Numbered from the stretch's first letter, positions 52,452-61,036 are shown. The stretch is DNA of 64,000 nt from Bacteroidota bacterium (GCA_023391625.1 JAEWAN010000034.1:62001-126000); one strand, 5' to 3'. Program-made: numbers and translations. The notes: generated from the sequence alone by a model not told the origin.

Positions 52452-54269
52452 TTATTTTCTTTGGATCTCAAAATATTTTTTGGTAATAATAAGATCTGAT
52501 ATAACTAACATGTTTTTCAGGTAGTCGATTTTATCCTCAGAAATATCTTTTTTACCGTAAGGCACCATCCAAATAGTTGTCGCATTTACGGGTGGAGTAT
52601 CGGAAAATAGGCTTTCTCCTAAACCTTTCCAGTGATATTGATTGATTCCCATCAGGTCCAATAGGGTAGGATAGATATCTATAGCTCCTACAACTGCTTC
52701 AGAATCAATGGATATGCTTTTTCCTGAGTTTAAAATAAAAAGTGGTATAAAAGTAGTGTTTTTTTCTGTCTCATGAGCCAATTCCGGAAAATAATCTTGT
52801 ATGGCAGGGGTGGTTATTCCTTCATGGTCGCCTATGATGACAATGATACTGTTGTCATATAAATCATTCGATTTGAGGTCTTCTATGAATTTTTGGATAG
52901 TGGAGTCTACATACTCTATTGCTTTAATATAATTTTTTACGTCTTCCGGCAGTTCTTTGGGAAAATAGAGGTCGGAAGGCCGGTTGGCGAAGTCAATGCC
53001 ATCGTGACTGCTTAGTGATATTAACTGGAGGTAAAAAGGTTGGGGTATCTGTTCTTTTATAATATCAACGGTTTGCCTGTAAAGGCTTGCATCCGAGAGC
53101 CCAGCCCCGATTATTTCATCCGCCTGCAAATTCTCGATAGATATTAAGCGGTCGAAATTATATGCTTTGTTCATCATTTTCTGATTCCATAATTGCTTAT
53201 GGTAACCCTGCATGGTGAGTGAATAATAATTATCTTTTTCACGTAACGCTTCCGCTAAAGATGGGTAATACTGGGTGGCATGCATGGTTACAATCATGCT
53301 GTTGAAAGGGGGAGTAAGTCCAGTGTTGTATAGTAACTGTGCATCGGCAGAACGGGAATGTAATGTCTGGGGAATAACATTCCTGACATAAATAGTAGCA
53401 CTGTCATGCGTCAGGTTGTGCAGGAAGGGAGCTGCTTTTCCGTTGTCATAATTTAAAGTCCAGCTGCTTAGCGATTCTACAATGAGAAGAATAAGGTTTT
53501 TAGGCTCTTTTTCCGTAACAATAGGGGAGTTGGAACGTGATTGTTTTTGTGCGATGAAATTTTCGATGTTTCTTTTTTCTTCTTCAGTTAACGGGCTTTG
53601 GCATGTATTGTAGTAATCGTTTAGTTGATAGATCCACAATGTTATTAATCCGTAAGATGACACCAGCCTGGTGGAATAAAGTTTTCCTGCCATGAATTTA
53701 TCCGGTAAGGATATATTCTTTCTTACAGAAGAATAAAGATCTCCACCAATAATGCAGGCGGACAGCACAAGGATGGCGATAGGGGTAATGATACGCTGTT
53801 TTTTAGTGAATCCTTTCAAACGTCTTTTAAATATGTAATAAACAAGACAAGTGACTAATGTGATTAACACATATACCATGTCTTTCCATTTCAGGTAAGA
53901 GAATATATTCAATTCGGTCATATTTCCTATTTGTCCGTAAGAAAAAATAGGAATCACATTGGCATAGTAACGATAATAGGAGGTATTGGCGATGAGCAAT
54001 ATGTCCAGTAACAGAAAATAAATGATAATAAACAGGTTGAGCCTTTTCCTGAAAATAAAGTAAGGAAGTGACACAACAAAAGCGGTTACTAAACAATAAG
54101 TCCATGCCGGATGAAATGGATTGTGCCGGATGGAGACTTCAAGCTGATCATAAAAATAGAGGGACTTTAAGATGATAGCAAGGACAAAAAGTACATAGAA
54201 TATGATATCATATGTGTTTTTTGGCAAGATGTTTTTTAGCCTTTGTAAAAGGCCGGTTTTCTTAATCAT
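52452..54269 (-). CDS. LTA synthase-like membrane sulfatase (phosphoglycerol/phosphoethanolamine transferase type)
   Basis: A 605-residue protein with five N-terminal transmembrane helices (to about residue 190) and a periplasmic sulfatase-fold domain. Metal-site motifs: LILLIVESLSSW, then PQTLHSRSADAQLLYNTG, where a Ser appears at the position of the Thr nucleophile of Gram-positive LtaS, and IVIIGDHEGI near residue 475. LtaS itself makes lipoteichoic acid, absent here. Gram-negative relatives move phosphoglycerol or phosphoethanolamine to envelope glycans (OpgB, EptA-like), and this is the likely role. It lies between phoH and purC, which I remember as neighbours in other Bacteroidales, so it may be an insertion into that pair. 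Confidence 0.82.
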   Translation of the reverse strand: MIKKTGLLQRLKNILPKNTYDIIFYVLFVLAIILKSLYFYDQLEVSIRHNPFHPAWTYCLVTAFVVSLPYFIFRKRLNLFIIIYFLLLDILLIANTSYYRYYANVIPIFSYGQIGNMTELNIFSYLKWKDMVYVLITLVTCLVYYIFKRRLKGFTKKQRIITPIAILVLSACIIGGDLYSSVRKNISLPDKFMAGKLYSTRLVSSYGLITLWIYQLNDYYNTCQSPLTEEEKRNIENFIAQKQSRSNSPIVTEKEPKNLILLIVESLSSWTLNYDNGKAAPFLHNLTHDSATIYVRNVIPQTLHSRSADAQLLYNTGLTPPFNSMIVTMHATQYYPSLAEALREKDNYYSLTMQGYHKQLWNQKMMNKAYNFDRLISIENLQADEIIGAGLSDASLYRQTVDIIKEQIPQPFYLQLISLSSHDGIDFANRPSDLYFPKELPEDVKNYIKAIEYVDSTIQKFIEDLKSNDLYDNSIIVIIGDHEGITTPAIQDYFPELAHETEKNTTFIPLFILNSGKSISIDSEAVVGAIDIYPTLLDLMGINQYHWKGLGESLFSDTPPVNATTIWMVPYGKKDISEDKIDYLKNMLVISDLIITKKYFEIQRK

Positions 54270-54469
54270 GACTGTAAAATATTAATGTATTAATTTTTTA
54301 CAGATAATTTTTGATAAAACAGGTAGGAAATGTATCGTGTGTTTTTGTAGTTACATGGGTTTGTGACATGACAACAGATTTTTAGTTATGGCAGGTTGGG
54401 TTTACTCTCGTAATAAATTGTTGGTTAGGTTGTTTAGATATAAGGTTGTTAAAATGGAGTGAGAGATAT

Positions 54470-55450
54470 TTATTCTGCGGACTGTTTTTCGTCCTTTTTT
54501 TCTTTATTTCTTTTGGCTTTCTTCTCGTATGCCTCAACAATACGTTGCACCAGCTTATGGCGGACGATGTCTTTTACATCGAATTCAACCCGTGATATGC
54601 CTTTTATTCCGTTCAGAGTTTCTAAAGCGTCGATTAGTCCGGATTTCTGCGATAAGGGCAAATCTATCTGAGTAACATCTCCGGTTACTATCATTTTGGT
54701 ATTAAGCCCCATACGGGTTAGGAACATTTTGATTTGCTGGGTTGTTGTGTTCTGAGCTTCATCAAGAATAACCACAGCATCGCTTAATGTCCGTCCTCTC
54801 ATAAAAGCTAAGGGAGCAATTTGTATGGTTCCGTTTTCAAGATATTCTTTTAACTTGATAGGGGTTATCATATCTTGCAGGGCATCATAAAGGGGCTGCA
54901 GGTACGGATCGATTTTTTCTTTCATATCTCCCGGCAGGAATCCCAGCTTTTCTCCGGCTTCTACCGCCGGACGGCTTAATATTATCTTTTTTATTTCTTT
55001 GTTTTTCAAGGAACGCACGGCCAGTGCGATGGCAGTATACGTCTTTCCCGAACCGGCAGGACCTATTGCAAATAAAAGATCGTTCGTTTCAAAATCTTTT
55101 ACAAGCTTTTGCTGGTTAGCGGTGCGTGCCGTGATGGATTTTCCATTTACTCCGTGTAAAATCAGGTTGTTAAGTTGAATCCCGTTGGGCTGGCTGCCTT
55201 TTTTTATTATTTCTATGATATTGTCTTCAGAAATAGTATTGTTGGTTAGAACATACTTTTCTATTTTCTCAAGGTCTCCGAGCAGCCGGTTAACTGGTTC
55301 TTCATTTCCGGATATTTTGATGACGTGTCCACGGGCTACAATGCGCACATTGGGATGCAAGTCTTTTAACAACTGTATGTTTTTGTTGTTAATACCGTAG
55401 AAAACAGTAATGTCGGTGTGTTCGGATAATTGAAAAATTTGTTCGTACAT
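54470..55450 (-). CDS. PhoH family ATPase
   Basis: A 326-residue cytoplasmic protein. Walker A is FAIGPAGSGKTYTAIALAV near residue 125, Walker B is AVVILDEAQNTTTQQIKMFL, and GDVTQIDLP follows, all characteristic of PhoH. The N-terminal about 80 residues form a KH-like region (VRIVARGHVIKISGNE). PhoH proteins are linked to phosphate starvation in E. coli and often to RNA metabolism, next to ybeY in many genomes. The start MYEQIFQLSEHTD at 55450 is preferred; an in-frame ATG 18 bases earlier adds a non-conserved tail. The 200 bases to the LTA-like gene (54270-54469) hold no clear structure. No promoter is evident. Confidence 0.92.
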   Translation of the reverse strand: MYEQIFQLSEHTDITVFYGINNKNIQLLKDLHPNVRIVARGHVIKISGNEEPVNRLLGDLEKIEKYVLTNNTISEDNIIEIIKKGSQPNGIQLNNLILHGVNGKSITARTANQQKLVKDFETNDLLFAIGPAGSGKTYTAIALAVRSLKNKEIKKIILSRPAVEAGEKLGFLPGDMKEKIDPYLQPLYDALQDMITPIKLKEYLENGTIQIAPLAFMRGRTLSDAVVILDEAQNTTTQQIKMFLTRMGLNTKMIVTGDVTQIDLPLSQKSGLIDALETLNGIKGISRVEFDVKDIVRHKLVQRIVEAYEKKAKRNKEKKDEKQSAE

Positions 55451-55515
55451 AGATTTTAGGCGAATCAAGAGAATGAATCAGTATTTGATTATAATGGCGG
55501 ATTTAAAAAGTATTT

Positions 55516-55550
55516 AAGCCCGTATTATAAACAACTTATAATACGGGCTT
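55516..55550 (-). terminator. Terminator of glyA
   Basis: A perfect 15-bp stem (AAGCCCGTATTATAA with TTATAATACGGGCTT) around a 5-base loop, 41 bases after the glyA stop on the minus strand. The following run AAATACTTTTT is moderately T-rich. Confidence 0.8.
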
Positions 55551-55590
55551 TGTTATAATCAGTTTTTTTCAATTCTCATTGAACTTGTTT

Positions 55591-56871
55591 TTAGTAAGCG
55601 AATAGAGGATATTTTTCCATTGTTTCGTTTACGCGTTTACGTACAGATTTGATAACTTCTTCGTTTCCAATGTTAGAAAGAACAGTTTCTATCATTTCTG
55701 CAATTTCTTCCATCAAGTCCTCTTTTGCTCCGCGGGTAGTGATTGCCGGAGTTCCTAAACGGATACCGGAAGTCTGGAATGCAGAACGGCTGTCAAAAGG
55801 AACCATGTTTTTGTTTACGGTAATGTCAGCTTCAACCAATGCTTTTTCCGCTACTTTACCTGTAAGATCCGGATATTTGGAACGCAGGTCTACAAGCATT
55901 AAATGGTTGTCTGTACCTCCGGAAACAATGGTGAATCCTCTGTTCATCAGCGCTTTTGCCAATGCTGCTGCATTTTTCTTAACCTGAGTCTGGTATTCTT
56001 TGTATTCTGGTTGCAAACATTCGCTGAATGATACTGCTTTTGCTGCAATAACATGTTCCAGCGGACCACCTTGAATACCTGGGAATACTGCAGAATCAAG
56101 CAATGCAGACATCATTTTGATTTCACCTTTTGGTGTAGTTTTACCCCAAGGGTTAGGGAAGTCTTTACCCATTAAGATAACACCGCCACGTGGACCACGC
56201 AGAGTTTTATGTGTGGTTGAAGTTACGATGTGTGCCCATTTAAGAGGGTTTTCCAGCAATCCTGCAGCAATCAGTCCGGCAGGGTGTGCCATGTCTACCA
56301 TAAATATAGCACCTACTTTGTCGGCTATTTCGCGCATACGTTTGTAGTCCCATTCACGGCAATAAGCAGATCCACCACCGATAAGCAATTTCGGACGTTC
56401 GCGTAAAGCAACTTCTTCCATTTGGTCATAGTCTACATATCCTGTGTCCTGACGAACGTTATATTCAAGGGCGTGATATATGATACCTGAGCTGTTTACC
56501 GGTGAACCATGTGATAAGTGTCCACCATGTGCCAGATTGAGTCCAAGGAATTTGTCTCCGGGATTTAAGCAAGCCAAAAATACGGCAGCGTTAGCTTGTG
56601 CTCCAGAGTGAGGCTGTACGTTAGCCCATTCAGCTCCGAAAATTTCTTTCAGACGATCGATAGCTAACTGTTCACTTTCATCTACAACTTCACAGCCTCC
56701 GTAGTAACGTTTGCCAGGATAACCTTCAGCATATTTATTGGTTAATACGGAACCCATGGCTTCCATAACCTGGTCGCTAACAAAGTTTTCAGAAGCAATC
56801 AGTTCAATTCCTTTCATTTGACGCTTTTTCTCGCGTGCAATAATGTCAAAAATTTCTTGGTCTCTTTTCAT
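55591..56871 (-). CDS. glyA: Serine hydroxymethyltransferase
   Basis: A 426-residue PLP enzyme of the usual length. It interconverts serine and glycine with tetrahydrofolate, supplying one-carbon units. Motifs: ELIASENFVSDQVMEAMGS near the start, QPHSGAQANAAVFLACL, the PLP Lys in VTSTTHKTLRGPRGG, and FPGIQGGPLEHVIAAKA. The N-terminus MKRDQEIFDIIAREKKRQ is typical. It is monocistronic, with a -7 element 52 bases upstream and its own terminator. Confidence 0.97.
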   Translation of the reverse strand: MKRDQEIFDIIAREKKRQMKGIELIASENFVSDQVMEAMGSVLTNKYAEGYPGKRYYGGCEVVDESEQLAIDRLKEIFGAEWANVQPHSGAQANAAVFLACLNPGDKFLGLNLAHGGHLSHGSPVNSSGIIYHALEYNVRQDTGYVDYDQMEEVALRERPKLLIGGGSAYCREWDYKRMREIADKVGAIFMVDMAHPAGLIAAGLLENPLKWAHIVTSTTHKTLRGPRGGVILMGKDFPNPWGKTTPKGEIKMMSALLDSAVFPGIQGGPLEHVIAAKAVSFSECLQPEYKEYQTQVKKNAAALAKALMNRGFTIVSGGTDNHLMLVDLRSKYPDLTGKVAEKALVEADITVNKNMVPFDSRSAFQTSGIRLGTPAITTRGAKEDLMEEIAEMIETVLSNIGNEEVIKSVRKRVNETMEKYPLFAY

Positions 56872-56922
56872 TTTGAAATCATTTATATAAGTGATTATAT
56901 GATCTTTGCTGTATTGAAGCTA

Positions 56923-56930
56923 CAAAGGTA
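56923..56930 (-). promoter_or_regulatory. -7 element for glyA
   Basis: TACCTTTG on the minus strand matches the consensus and predicts a leader of about 45 bases. No clear -33. Confidence 0.5.
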
Positions 56931-56957
56931 GTGTTTTTCGCTTTATTTCTTTTATAT

Positions 56958-57008
56958 AATTGACAATAAAAAATGAAATTAATTTATATTCTTTTTATTG
57001 TTGCAATT
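56958..57008 (-). terminator. AT-rich inverted repeat, possible terminator of the flavin reductase gene
   Basis: CAATAAAAA and TTTTTATTG pair perfectly around a 19-base loop, extended by AATTG/CAATT beyond a small internal loop. It lies about 90 bases after the flavin reductase stop. The lack of G-C pairs makes its strength doubtful. Confidence 0.35.
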
Positions 57009-57097
57009 TGTGTTTTACTGTGTTTGTATCCGCAGTATTTTTTGGGTATAAAAGAAGTTTGTTCGTAGTGGCGTTGGAAGTACCCTGATTTTTATAA

Positions 57098-57730
57098 TTA
57101 CCGGTTGGATTTTTTTCGTTTGTTTTTCTTTTGAACAGACCATCCGAATTTTCCTATATCTTCTCCCATTTTGTGATAGTGTCCGTGTGAGTAGGCTATT
57201 AATTTTGCATCCCTTAAACGAAATTCACCTGTTTCGGGATGAATGTAACGTTCGTTAGCCAGTACATTGACAACATCGGCAATAAACATATGGTGTGACC
57301 CGAGTGGGATAATTTCTTTTACTTTACATTCTATGCATACGGGCGATTGCTTTATATAGGGCGCTTGTATTGTTTCACACTGTCCCGCTTCCAGATTCAT
57401 TTCTGTAAATTTATTGTAGTCTTTTCCGCTTCGTACTCCGCACCAATCAGTGGCAAATGCCAGCTCTTCATTCGTCAGGTTGATAACAAACTCTCCAGTA
57501 CGTTTAATTATTTCATAGGAATGGCGTTCCGGACGGACAGAAATGTAACACATAGGAGGATTTGTGCATACTGTTCCAACCCATGAAACCGTGATGATAT
57601 TATAATTTTCTTCCGTATCTCCGCAAGATATAAGAGCTGCCGGAAGTGGATAAATCATATTACCTGGTTTCCATGATACATGTTTATTCTGTTCTCGGGA
57701 GCTTGTTCTGGACTTTTTTTCTTCGGTCAT
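57098..57730 (-). CDS. Flavin reductase family protein (flavoredoxin-like)
   Basis: A 210-residue FMN-binding protein of the flavin-reductase-like split-barrel family. Segments: GNMIYPLPAALISCGD near the N-terminus, NIITVSWVGTVCTNPPMCYISVRPERHSYEIIKRTGEFVI-type core (seen in pieces), and VCIECKVKEIIPLGSHHMFIADVV. The C-terminus contains AYSHGHYHKMG and a Lys/Arg-rich tail. The substrate is unknown; relatives reduce free flavins or act as electron carriers. A charged N-terminal extension of about 15 residues (TEEKKSRTSSREQNKH) suggests that the true start may be later, but no better candidate is visible. No link to the flanking genes. Confidence 0.85.
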   Translation of the reverse strand: MTEEKKSRTSSREQNKHVSWKPGNMIYPLPAALISCGDTEENYNIITVSWVGTVCTNPPMCYISVRPERHSYEIIKRTGEFVINLTNEELAFATDWCGVRSGKDYNKFTEMNLEAGQCETIQAPYIKQSPVCIECKVKEIIPLGSHHMFIADVVNVLANERYIHPETGEFRLRDAKLIAYSHGHYHKMGEDIGKFGWSVQKKNKRKKSNR

Positions 57731-57851
57731 CTTTTTGTCGTTTGAGCGGATATTTCTGCGTTTTTCAGGTGTAAAACGCTTTGTTTTAGTAAATATGTTT
57801 GTATTTTATATTTGTCTGTTTCTGTCCGGTGATCCGGTAAAGAGTATCAAT

Positions 57852-58406
57852 TTATATATGCAATTGTTCTAAAATGAAATCAGTCCGGATATCAATTTCG
57901 CTTTTAGGAACTTCTATTGTTTGGTATCCATATTTTTCATACGTATTTTTCATGCAATGGTAGGTATTTACTGCTTCTTCCCAATCCTGTTTCCGTTCAT
58001 CATCGGTGTGGTATATTTCTTCCCATGGAGGCAGGATAAAAACGGAGGTATTATAGCGATAGTTCAGTGCCGTATCATACATTGACGGTGTAATAACCTG
58101 TCGGGTCATTTCAGCGTAACACAGACTGTCCGGAATGCCACGGTCAAAGAAAGTTACAGAATCAGGACTGTTTTTTAAAGCTTGCATATAAACCTCAACA
58201 GAACCTTTCAGCATAAGTTGGGTATATAATTCCTTGTTTTTCCAGGGTAAAGCATCCCCTTGCGTTTCTATTTGTTCCCGGATTATCTGACGTGCAACTT
58301 CCGCTACGGTATGATACCCTTTTTGTTCCAGTGACTTTAATAAAGTGGTTTTTCCTGTACCGGGCCCTCCTGTTATGGCAATAAAATTTTTCCTTTCAAA
58401 ATTCAT
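57852..58406 (-). CDS. Small P-loop NTPase (AAA_28 type)
   Basis: A 184-residue protein with Walker A ITGGPGTGKTTLLKSLEQKG at residue 12 and an acidic FFDRGIPDSLCYAEM motif near 90 resembling the DRG/lid of nucleoside kinases. Related proteins are annotated as ATPase/kinase of unknown role, including an NadR-like group. It follows pyrI on the same strand, but a strong terminator at 58487-58515 separates them. No substrate can be assigned. 121 bases to the flavin reductase gene show nothing notable. Confidence 0.8.
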   Translation of the reverse strand: MNFERKNFIAITGGPGTGKTTLLKSLEQKGYHTVAEVARQIIREQIETQGDALPWKNKELYTQLMLKGSVEVYMQALKNSPDSVTFFDRGIPDSLCYAEMTRQVITPSMYDTALNYRYNTSVFILPPWEEIYHTDDERKQDWEEAVNTYHCMKNTYEKYGYQTIEVPKSEIDIRTDFILEQLHI

Positions 58407-58486
58407 TTGTCATTAAAATCAAGATGTTGGTTTTATTGGGTAGTGTTATTGCTCGCCTTGTAATATATGTTCTTGATTCTTTTGGA

Positions 58487-58515
58487 AATAAAACTCCGGA
58501 TAAAATTATCCGGAG
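58487..58515 (-). terminator. Terminator of the pyrBI operon
   Basis: On the minus strand CTCCGGATAA pairs perfectly with TTATCCGGAG and is followed by TTTTATTT. It starts 45 bases after the pyrI stop. Confidence 0.9.
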
Positions 58516-58559
58516 AGAATAGAAACAGGCCGATTAGACCAGATTGTTAGATGACTCTA

Positions 58560-59015
58560 TTATTTGAATTTTACGTCTTCTAATTTTACTTCCCGTTCGC
58601 AGTAGCGGCATTTCAATCGAACATTGTTGTCCTCTTTTAAAACATAAAAACGGGTATCGACAGGTTGATGGTTGGTTATGCAGTTAGGGTTGGCGCATTG
58701 TACAATGTCGCATACTTCTTCCGGTATAGACAGAGGACTTTTTTCCACAACAACATAGTCCTTTATAATGTTAATTTTGGCATTGGGAGCCAATAAAGCT
58801 ATTTTATTGGTTTCAGCCGGAACCAGAAAACGATCGGATATTTTGATGATTCCTTTGGTGCCCAGTCGCTTGCTTTCCAGATTGTTTCCTATTGTAATCT
58901 GGCTTTCACAGTTTGCCAGTTGCAGAATAGATACTACTTTAAATAGATTTTCTGAGGGAATATGGTCAATAACAGTTCCGTTTTTAAGTGCTGCTACTTT
59001 TAATTCTTTTTCCAT
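58560..59015 (-). CDS. pyrI: Aspartate carbamoyltransferase regulatory subunit
   Basis: A 151-residue regulatory chain. The N-terminal domain (VAALKNGTVIDHIPSENLFK) is the nucleotide-binding allosteric part. The C-terminal zinc domain has Cys107, Cys112, Cys136 and Cys139, with spacings identical to those of the E. coli subunit. CTP and ATP feedback control of PyrB is expected. It starts 47 bases after pyrB and shares its leader and terminator. Confidence 0.96.
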   Translation of the reverse strand: MEKELKVAALKNGTVIDHIPSENLFKVVSILQLANCESQITIGNNLESKRLGTKGIIKISDRFLVPAETNKIALLAPNAKINIIKDYVVVEKSPLSIPEEVCDIVQCANPNCITNHQPVDTRFYVLKEDNNVRLKCRYCEREVKLEDVKFK

Positions 59016-59062
59016 GATGATTCTTGAGTTTGTTTGTGTCTTTAGTGAAATATCTATTTATC

Positions 59063-59965
59063 TTATGAAAGAACCTTACTGATGATGGCCTGCCTTACGT
59101 ATAGTCCGTTTTGGGCTTGTTGGAAATAATACGCTTTTTCATCTTTATCTACGTCCGGATTAATTTCGTTTACACGGGGTAGGGGATGCAGTATTTTCAG
59201 ATTAGGTTTGCTGTTTTCCAGCATGGATTTTCTAAGGGTATATACGTTTTTAACCTGTTCGTATTCCATCAGGTCAGAGAAGCGTTCACGTTGTACACGT
59301 GTCATGTAAAGAATATCAGCGTCGTTAAAATTATCTGTAAGTTCAGAGGATTCAGTGAATGGAATGTTATGCTTTTTACAGAAAATTTTGTATTCGTCCG
59401 GTAATTTTAACTCGTCCGGAGCAATGAATTTGAAAGTCGGGTTAAAATGAGACATTGCCATGATAAGTGAATGTACGGTTCGTCCGTATTTTAAATCTCC
59501 TACCAAGCAGATATTCAGTCCTTCCAGAGTACCTTGTGTCTTTAATATGGAATATAAATCCAGCAGGGTTTGTGAAGGATGTTGGTTAGCGCCGTCGCCG
59601 GCATTGATAATAGGAACTGGCGATATTTCAGCTGCATATCTTGCTGCTCCTTCCAGGTGGTGACGCATAACAATTACATCTGCATAAGAACTTACCATCT
59701 GGATGGTGTCATGCAGGGTTTCTCCTTTGGACGAACTGCTGGTTGCAGCATCAGAGAAGCCGATGGTTTTAGCTCCCAGTCTGATGGCGGCAGTTTCAAA
59801 ACTTAAACGGGTGCGGGTTGACGGTTCAAAGAATAGAGTAGCCACTACACGTCCGTCCAGGGTTTTCCGGTTGGGATTTGCTTCAAATTCTGCTGCGGCA
59901 GAAAGGATAGACAAGATGTCTTCTTTGTTGTAGTCTGTTATAGATACAAGGCTTTTGTTTGACAT
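59063..59965 (-). CDS. pyrB: Aspartate carbamoyltransferase catalytic subunit
   Basis: A 300-residue catalytic chain. It condenses carbamoyl phosphate with aspartate, the first committed step of pyrimidine synthesis. Carbamoyl-phosphate loop FFEPSTRTRLSFE near residue 47, MRHHLEGAARYAAE, NAGDGANQHPSQTLLDLYS and the closing LHPLPRVNEINPDVDKD are all intact. The length is near that of E. coli PyrB (311). It heads the pyrBI operon behind a leader ORF and attenuator. Confidence 0.97.
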   Translation of the reverse strand: MSNKSLVSITDYNKEDILSILSAAAEFEANPNRKTLDGRVVATLFFEPSTRTRLSFETAAIRLGAKTIGFSDAATSSSSKGETLHDTIQMVSSYADVIVMRHHLEGAARYAAEISPVPIINAGDGANQHPSQTLLDLYSILKTQGTLEGLNICLVGDLKYGRTVHSLIMAMSHFNPTFKFIAPDELKLPDEYKIFCKKHNIPFTESSELTDNFNDADILYMTRVQRERFSDLMEYEQVKNVYTLRKSMLENSKPNLKILHPLPRVNEINPDVDKDEKAYYFQQAQNGLYVRQAIISKVLS

Positions 59966-60023
59966 AGGTAATAAATATTTTTAGTTTTTATGCCGGTGTT
60001 TAGTCTGTAGAGATGCCCGATAT

Positions 60024-60061
60024 AAAAAAACCAACCTAAATCCATAAGAGATTTACATTGG
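60024..60061 (-). terminator. Attenuator in the pyrB leader
   Basis: On the minus strand CCAATGTAAATC (60061-60050) pairs with GATTTAGGTTGG (60042-60031), one mismatch in 12 pairs, around a 7-base loop and followed by seven T (60030-60024). It stands 58 bases before the pyrB start. The stop codon of the leader ORF lies inside its first arm. Confidence 0.85.
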
Positions 60062-60145
60062 CTTTTTGCTTGTGAATAACAAATCTTGTAATAGGTTTCG
60101 TTTGAAACTTTTTATATTAATATGTCGGTAATTATATTCGGTCAT
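60053..60145 (-). CDS. Leader peptide of the pyrBI operon
   Basis: A 30-codon ORF from ATG at 60145 to TAA at 60055-60053. The peptide starts MTEYNYRHINIKSFKRNL and ends TSKKPM. Its stop codon falls in the 5' arm of the terminator hairpin, so a ribosome finishing the ORF closely behind RNA polymerase would block the hairpin. A small GTTTC/GAAAC hairpin (60095-60108) followed by a U-containing stretch could slow the polymerase when UTP is low. The arrangement parallels the 44-codon leader of E. coli pyrBI. The codon content is not biased to any amino acid, as expected for a UTP-sensitive and not a charging-sensitive device. Confidence 0.6.
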   Translation of the reverse strand: MTEYNYRHINIKSFKRNLLQDLLFTSKKPM

Positions 60146-60153
60146 CTTAACTG

Positions 60154-60161
60154 CAAAGATA
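60154..60161 (-). promoter_or_regulatory. -7 element of the pyrBI operon
   Basis: TATCTTTG on the minus strand matches the consensus. It would start RNA at about 60148-60150, only a few bases before the leader ATG, so the leader ORF may be nearly leaderless. No -33 TTTG at the usual distance. Confidence 0.5.
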
Positions 60162-60223
60162 TATATTTTTATAAAACGATGGCAGTAATGTAAGGGAAAA
60201 ATTGTAGAAAAAATAACGTGTTT

Positions 60224-60829
60224 TTATACTTCGTCCTGTTCCAGATGTACTCCATCTATTTTTTCCAGTTTTCCACAGAGAAGATCAGCTTTTTGTTTCC
60301 GTATGCTTAATTTCATAATGCAATCGTTGTCATAGTCCTGATTCAGTATGTTTGCTTCCGTATCCTTTATTACCCGCATAACTTCGTTCATCAAAGGATA
60401 TTCAAAACGGATGTTTATTTCTATATCTACCGTTTTCTCTTCTATTTTAGCTTCCCTCAGAGCATCGGCCGTTGCTTCTTTATATGCAGTTATCAGTCCG
60501 CTTGTGCCTAACAGTATGCCTCCGAAATAGCGCACTACGATAACCAGGATATTGGTGAGGTCAAAGGAATTGATTTGTCCGAGTATAGGGCGTCCGGCAG
60601 TTCCGGATGGTTCGCCGTCATCATTGGCCCGGAATTCTTTTCTGTCTGCCCCCAGCATATAAGCGTAACATACATGGCGGGCATCATAATATTCTTTCCG
60701 GTATTCTTTAAGAATTTCTTTTATCTCCTCAATATCTTGCACCGGAATGGCAAATGATAAAAATTTGCTGCCTTTCTCCTTATATACTCCTTGTGAAATA
60801 TCTTTTATAGTCTGGTATGTATCAGTCAT
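60224..60829 (-). CDS. YigZ/IMPACT family protein
   Basis: A 201-residue cytoplasmic protein, the common bacterial length. The N-terminal IMPACT domain shows YKEKGSKFLSFAIPVQDI, DARHVCYAYMLG, NDDGEPSGTAGRPILGQI and VVRYFGGILLGTSGLITAYK, the family signature. The C-terminal about 70 residues form the ferredoxin-like DUF1949 region. The eukaryotic relative regulates GCN2; the bacterial role is not established. It lies upstream of the pyr leader on the same strand, but the pyr operon has its own -7 element. Confidence 0.93.
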   Translation of the reverse strand: MTDTYQTIKDISQGVYKEKGSKFLSFAIPVQDIEEIKEILKEYRKEYYDARHVCYAYMLGADRKEFRANDDGEPSGTAGRPILGQINSFDLTNILVIVVRYFGGILLGTSGLITAYKEATADALREAKIEEKTVDIEINIRFEYPLMNEVMRVIKDTEANILNQDYDNDCIMKLSIRKQKADLLCGKLEKIDGVHLEQDEV

Positions 60830-60857
60830 GTTTTAATTTACCGGAATTCTAAAAGCA

Positions 60858-60865
60858 CAAAGTTA
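60858..60865 (-). promoter_or_regulatory. -7 element for the YigZ/IMPACT gene
   Basis: TAACTTTG on the minus strand, 29 bases before the start codon. No -33 TTTG. Confidence 0.45.
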
Positions 60866-60915
60866 GGAAATCCTGGGAATTTTCATTTTTTAGGTGTAAA
60901 AAAATGGCTTAATTT

Positions 60916-60946
60916 TTTGTCAAACAAAAAACAACATTTATTTTTG
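60916..60946 (+). promoter_or_regulatory. Promoter of tRNA-Thr
   Basis: TTTG (60916-60919), a 19-base spacer and TATTTTTG (60939-60946): an exact consensus, 18 bases before the tRNA 5' end. Confidence 0.8.
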
Positions 60947-60963
60947 CACCGCTTCTGAAAAAA

Positions 60964-61036
60964 GCCTCTTTAGCTCAGTTGGTAGAGCAACTCATTCGTA
61001 ATGAGTAGGTCGTGGGTTCGAGTCCCATGAGAGGCT
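60964..61036 (+). tRNA. tRNA-Thr (anticodon CGT)
   Basis: A 73-base cloverleaf: acceptor GCCTCTT pairs with GAGAGGC (one G-U), D-arm TAGCTCAGTTGGTAGAGC, anticodon loop TTCGTAA giving CGT, and T-arm GGGTTCGAGTCCC. The discriminator is T and CCA is not encoded. A T-run follows at once and may end transcription. Confidence 0.97.

Noticed and set aside
52439..52471. Upstream ATG for purC adding 11 residues
   Set aside because: It lies within the end of the preceding gene and the extra residues are not part of the PurC family; the conserved start MSTKALTKTDF is at 52438.
56872..56922. Glycine or folate riboswitch before glyA
   Set aside because: The predicted leader is about 45 bases, too short, and shows no conserved riboswitch features.
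58407..58559. pyrI and the small NTPase gene as one operon
   Set aside because: A strong terminator with a 10-bp GC-rich stem and U-tract lies between them.
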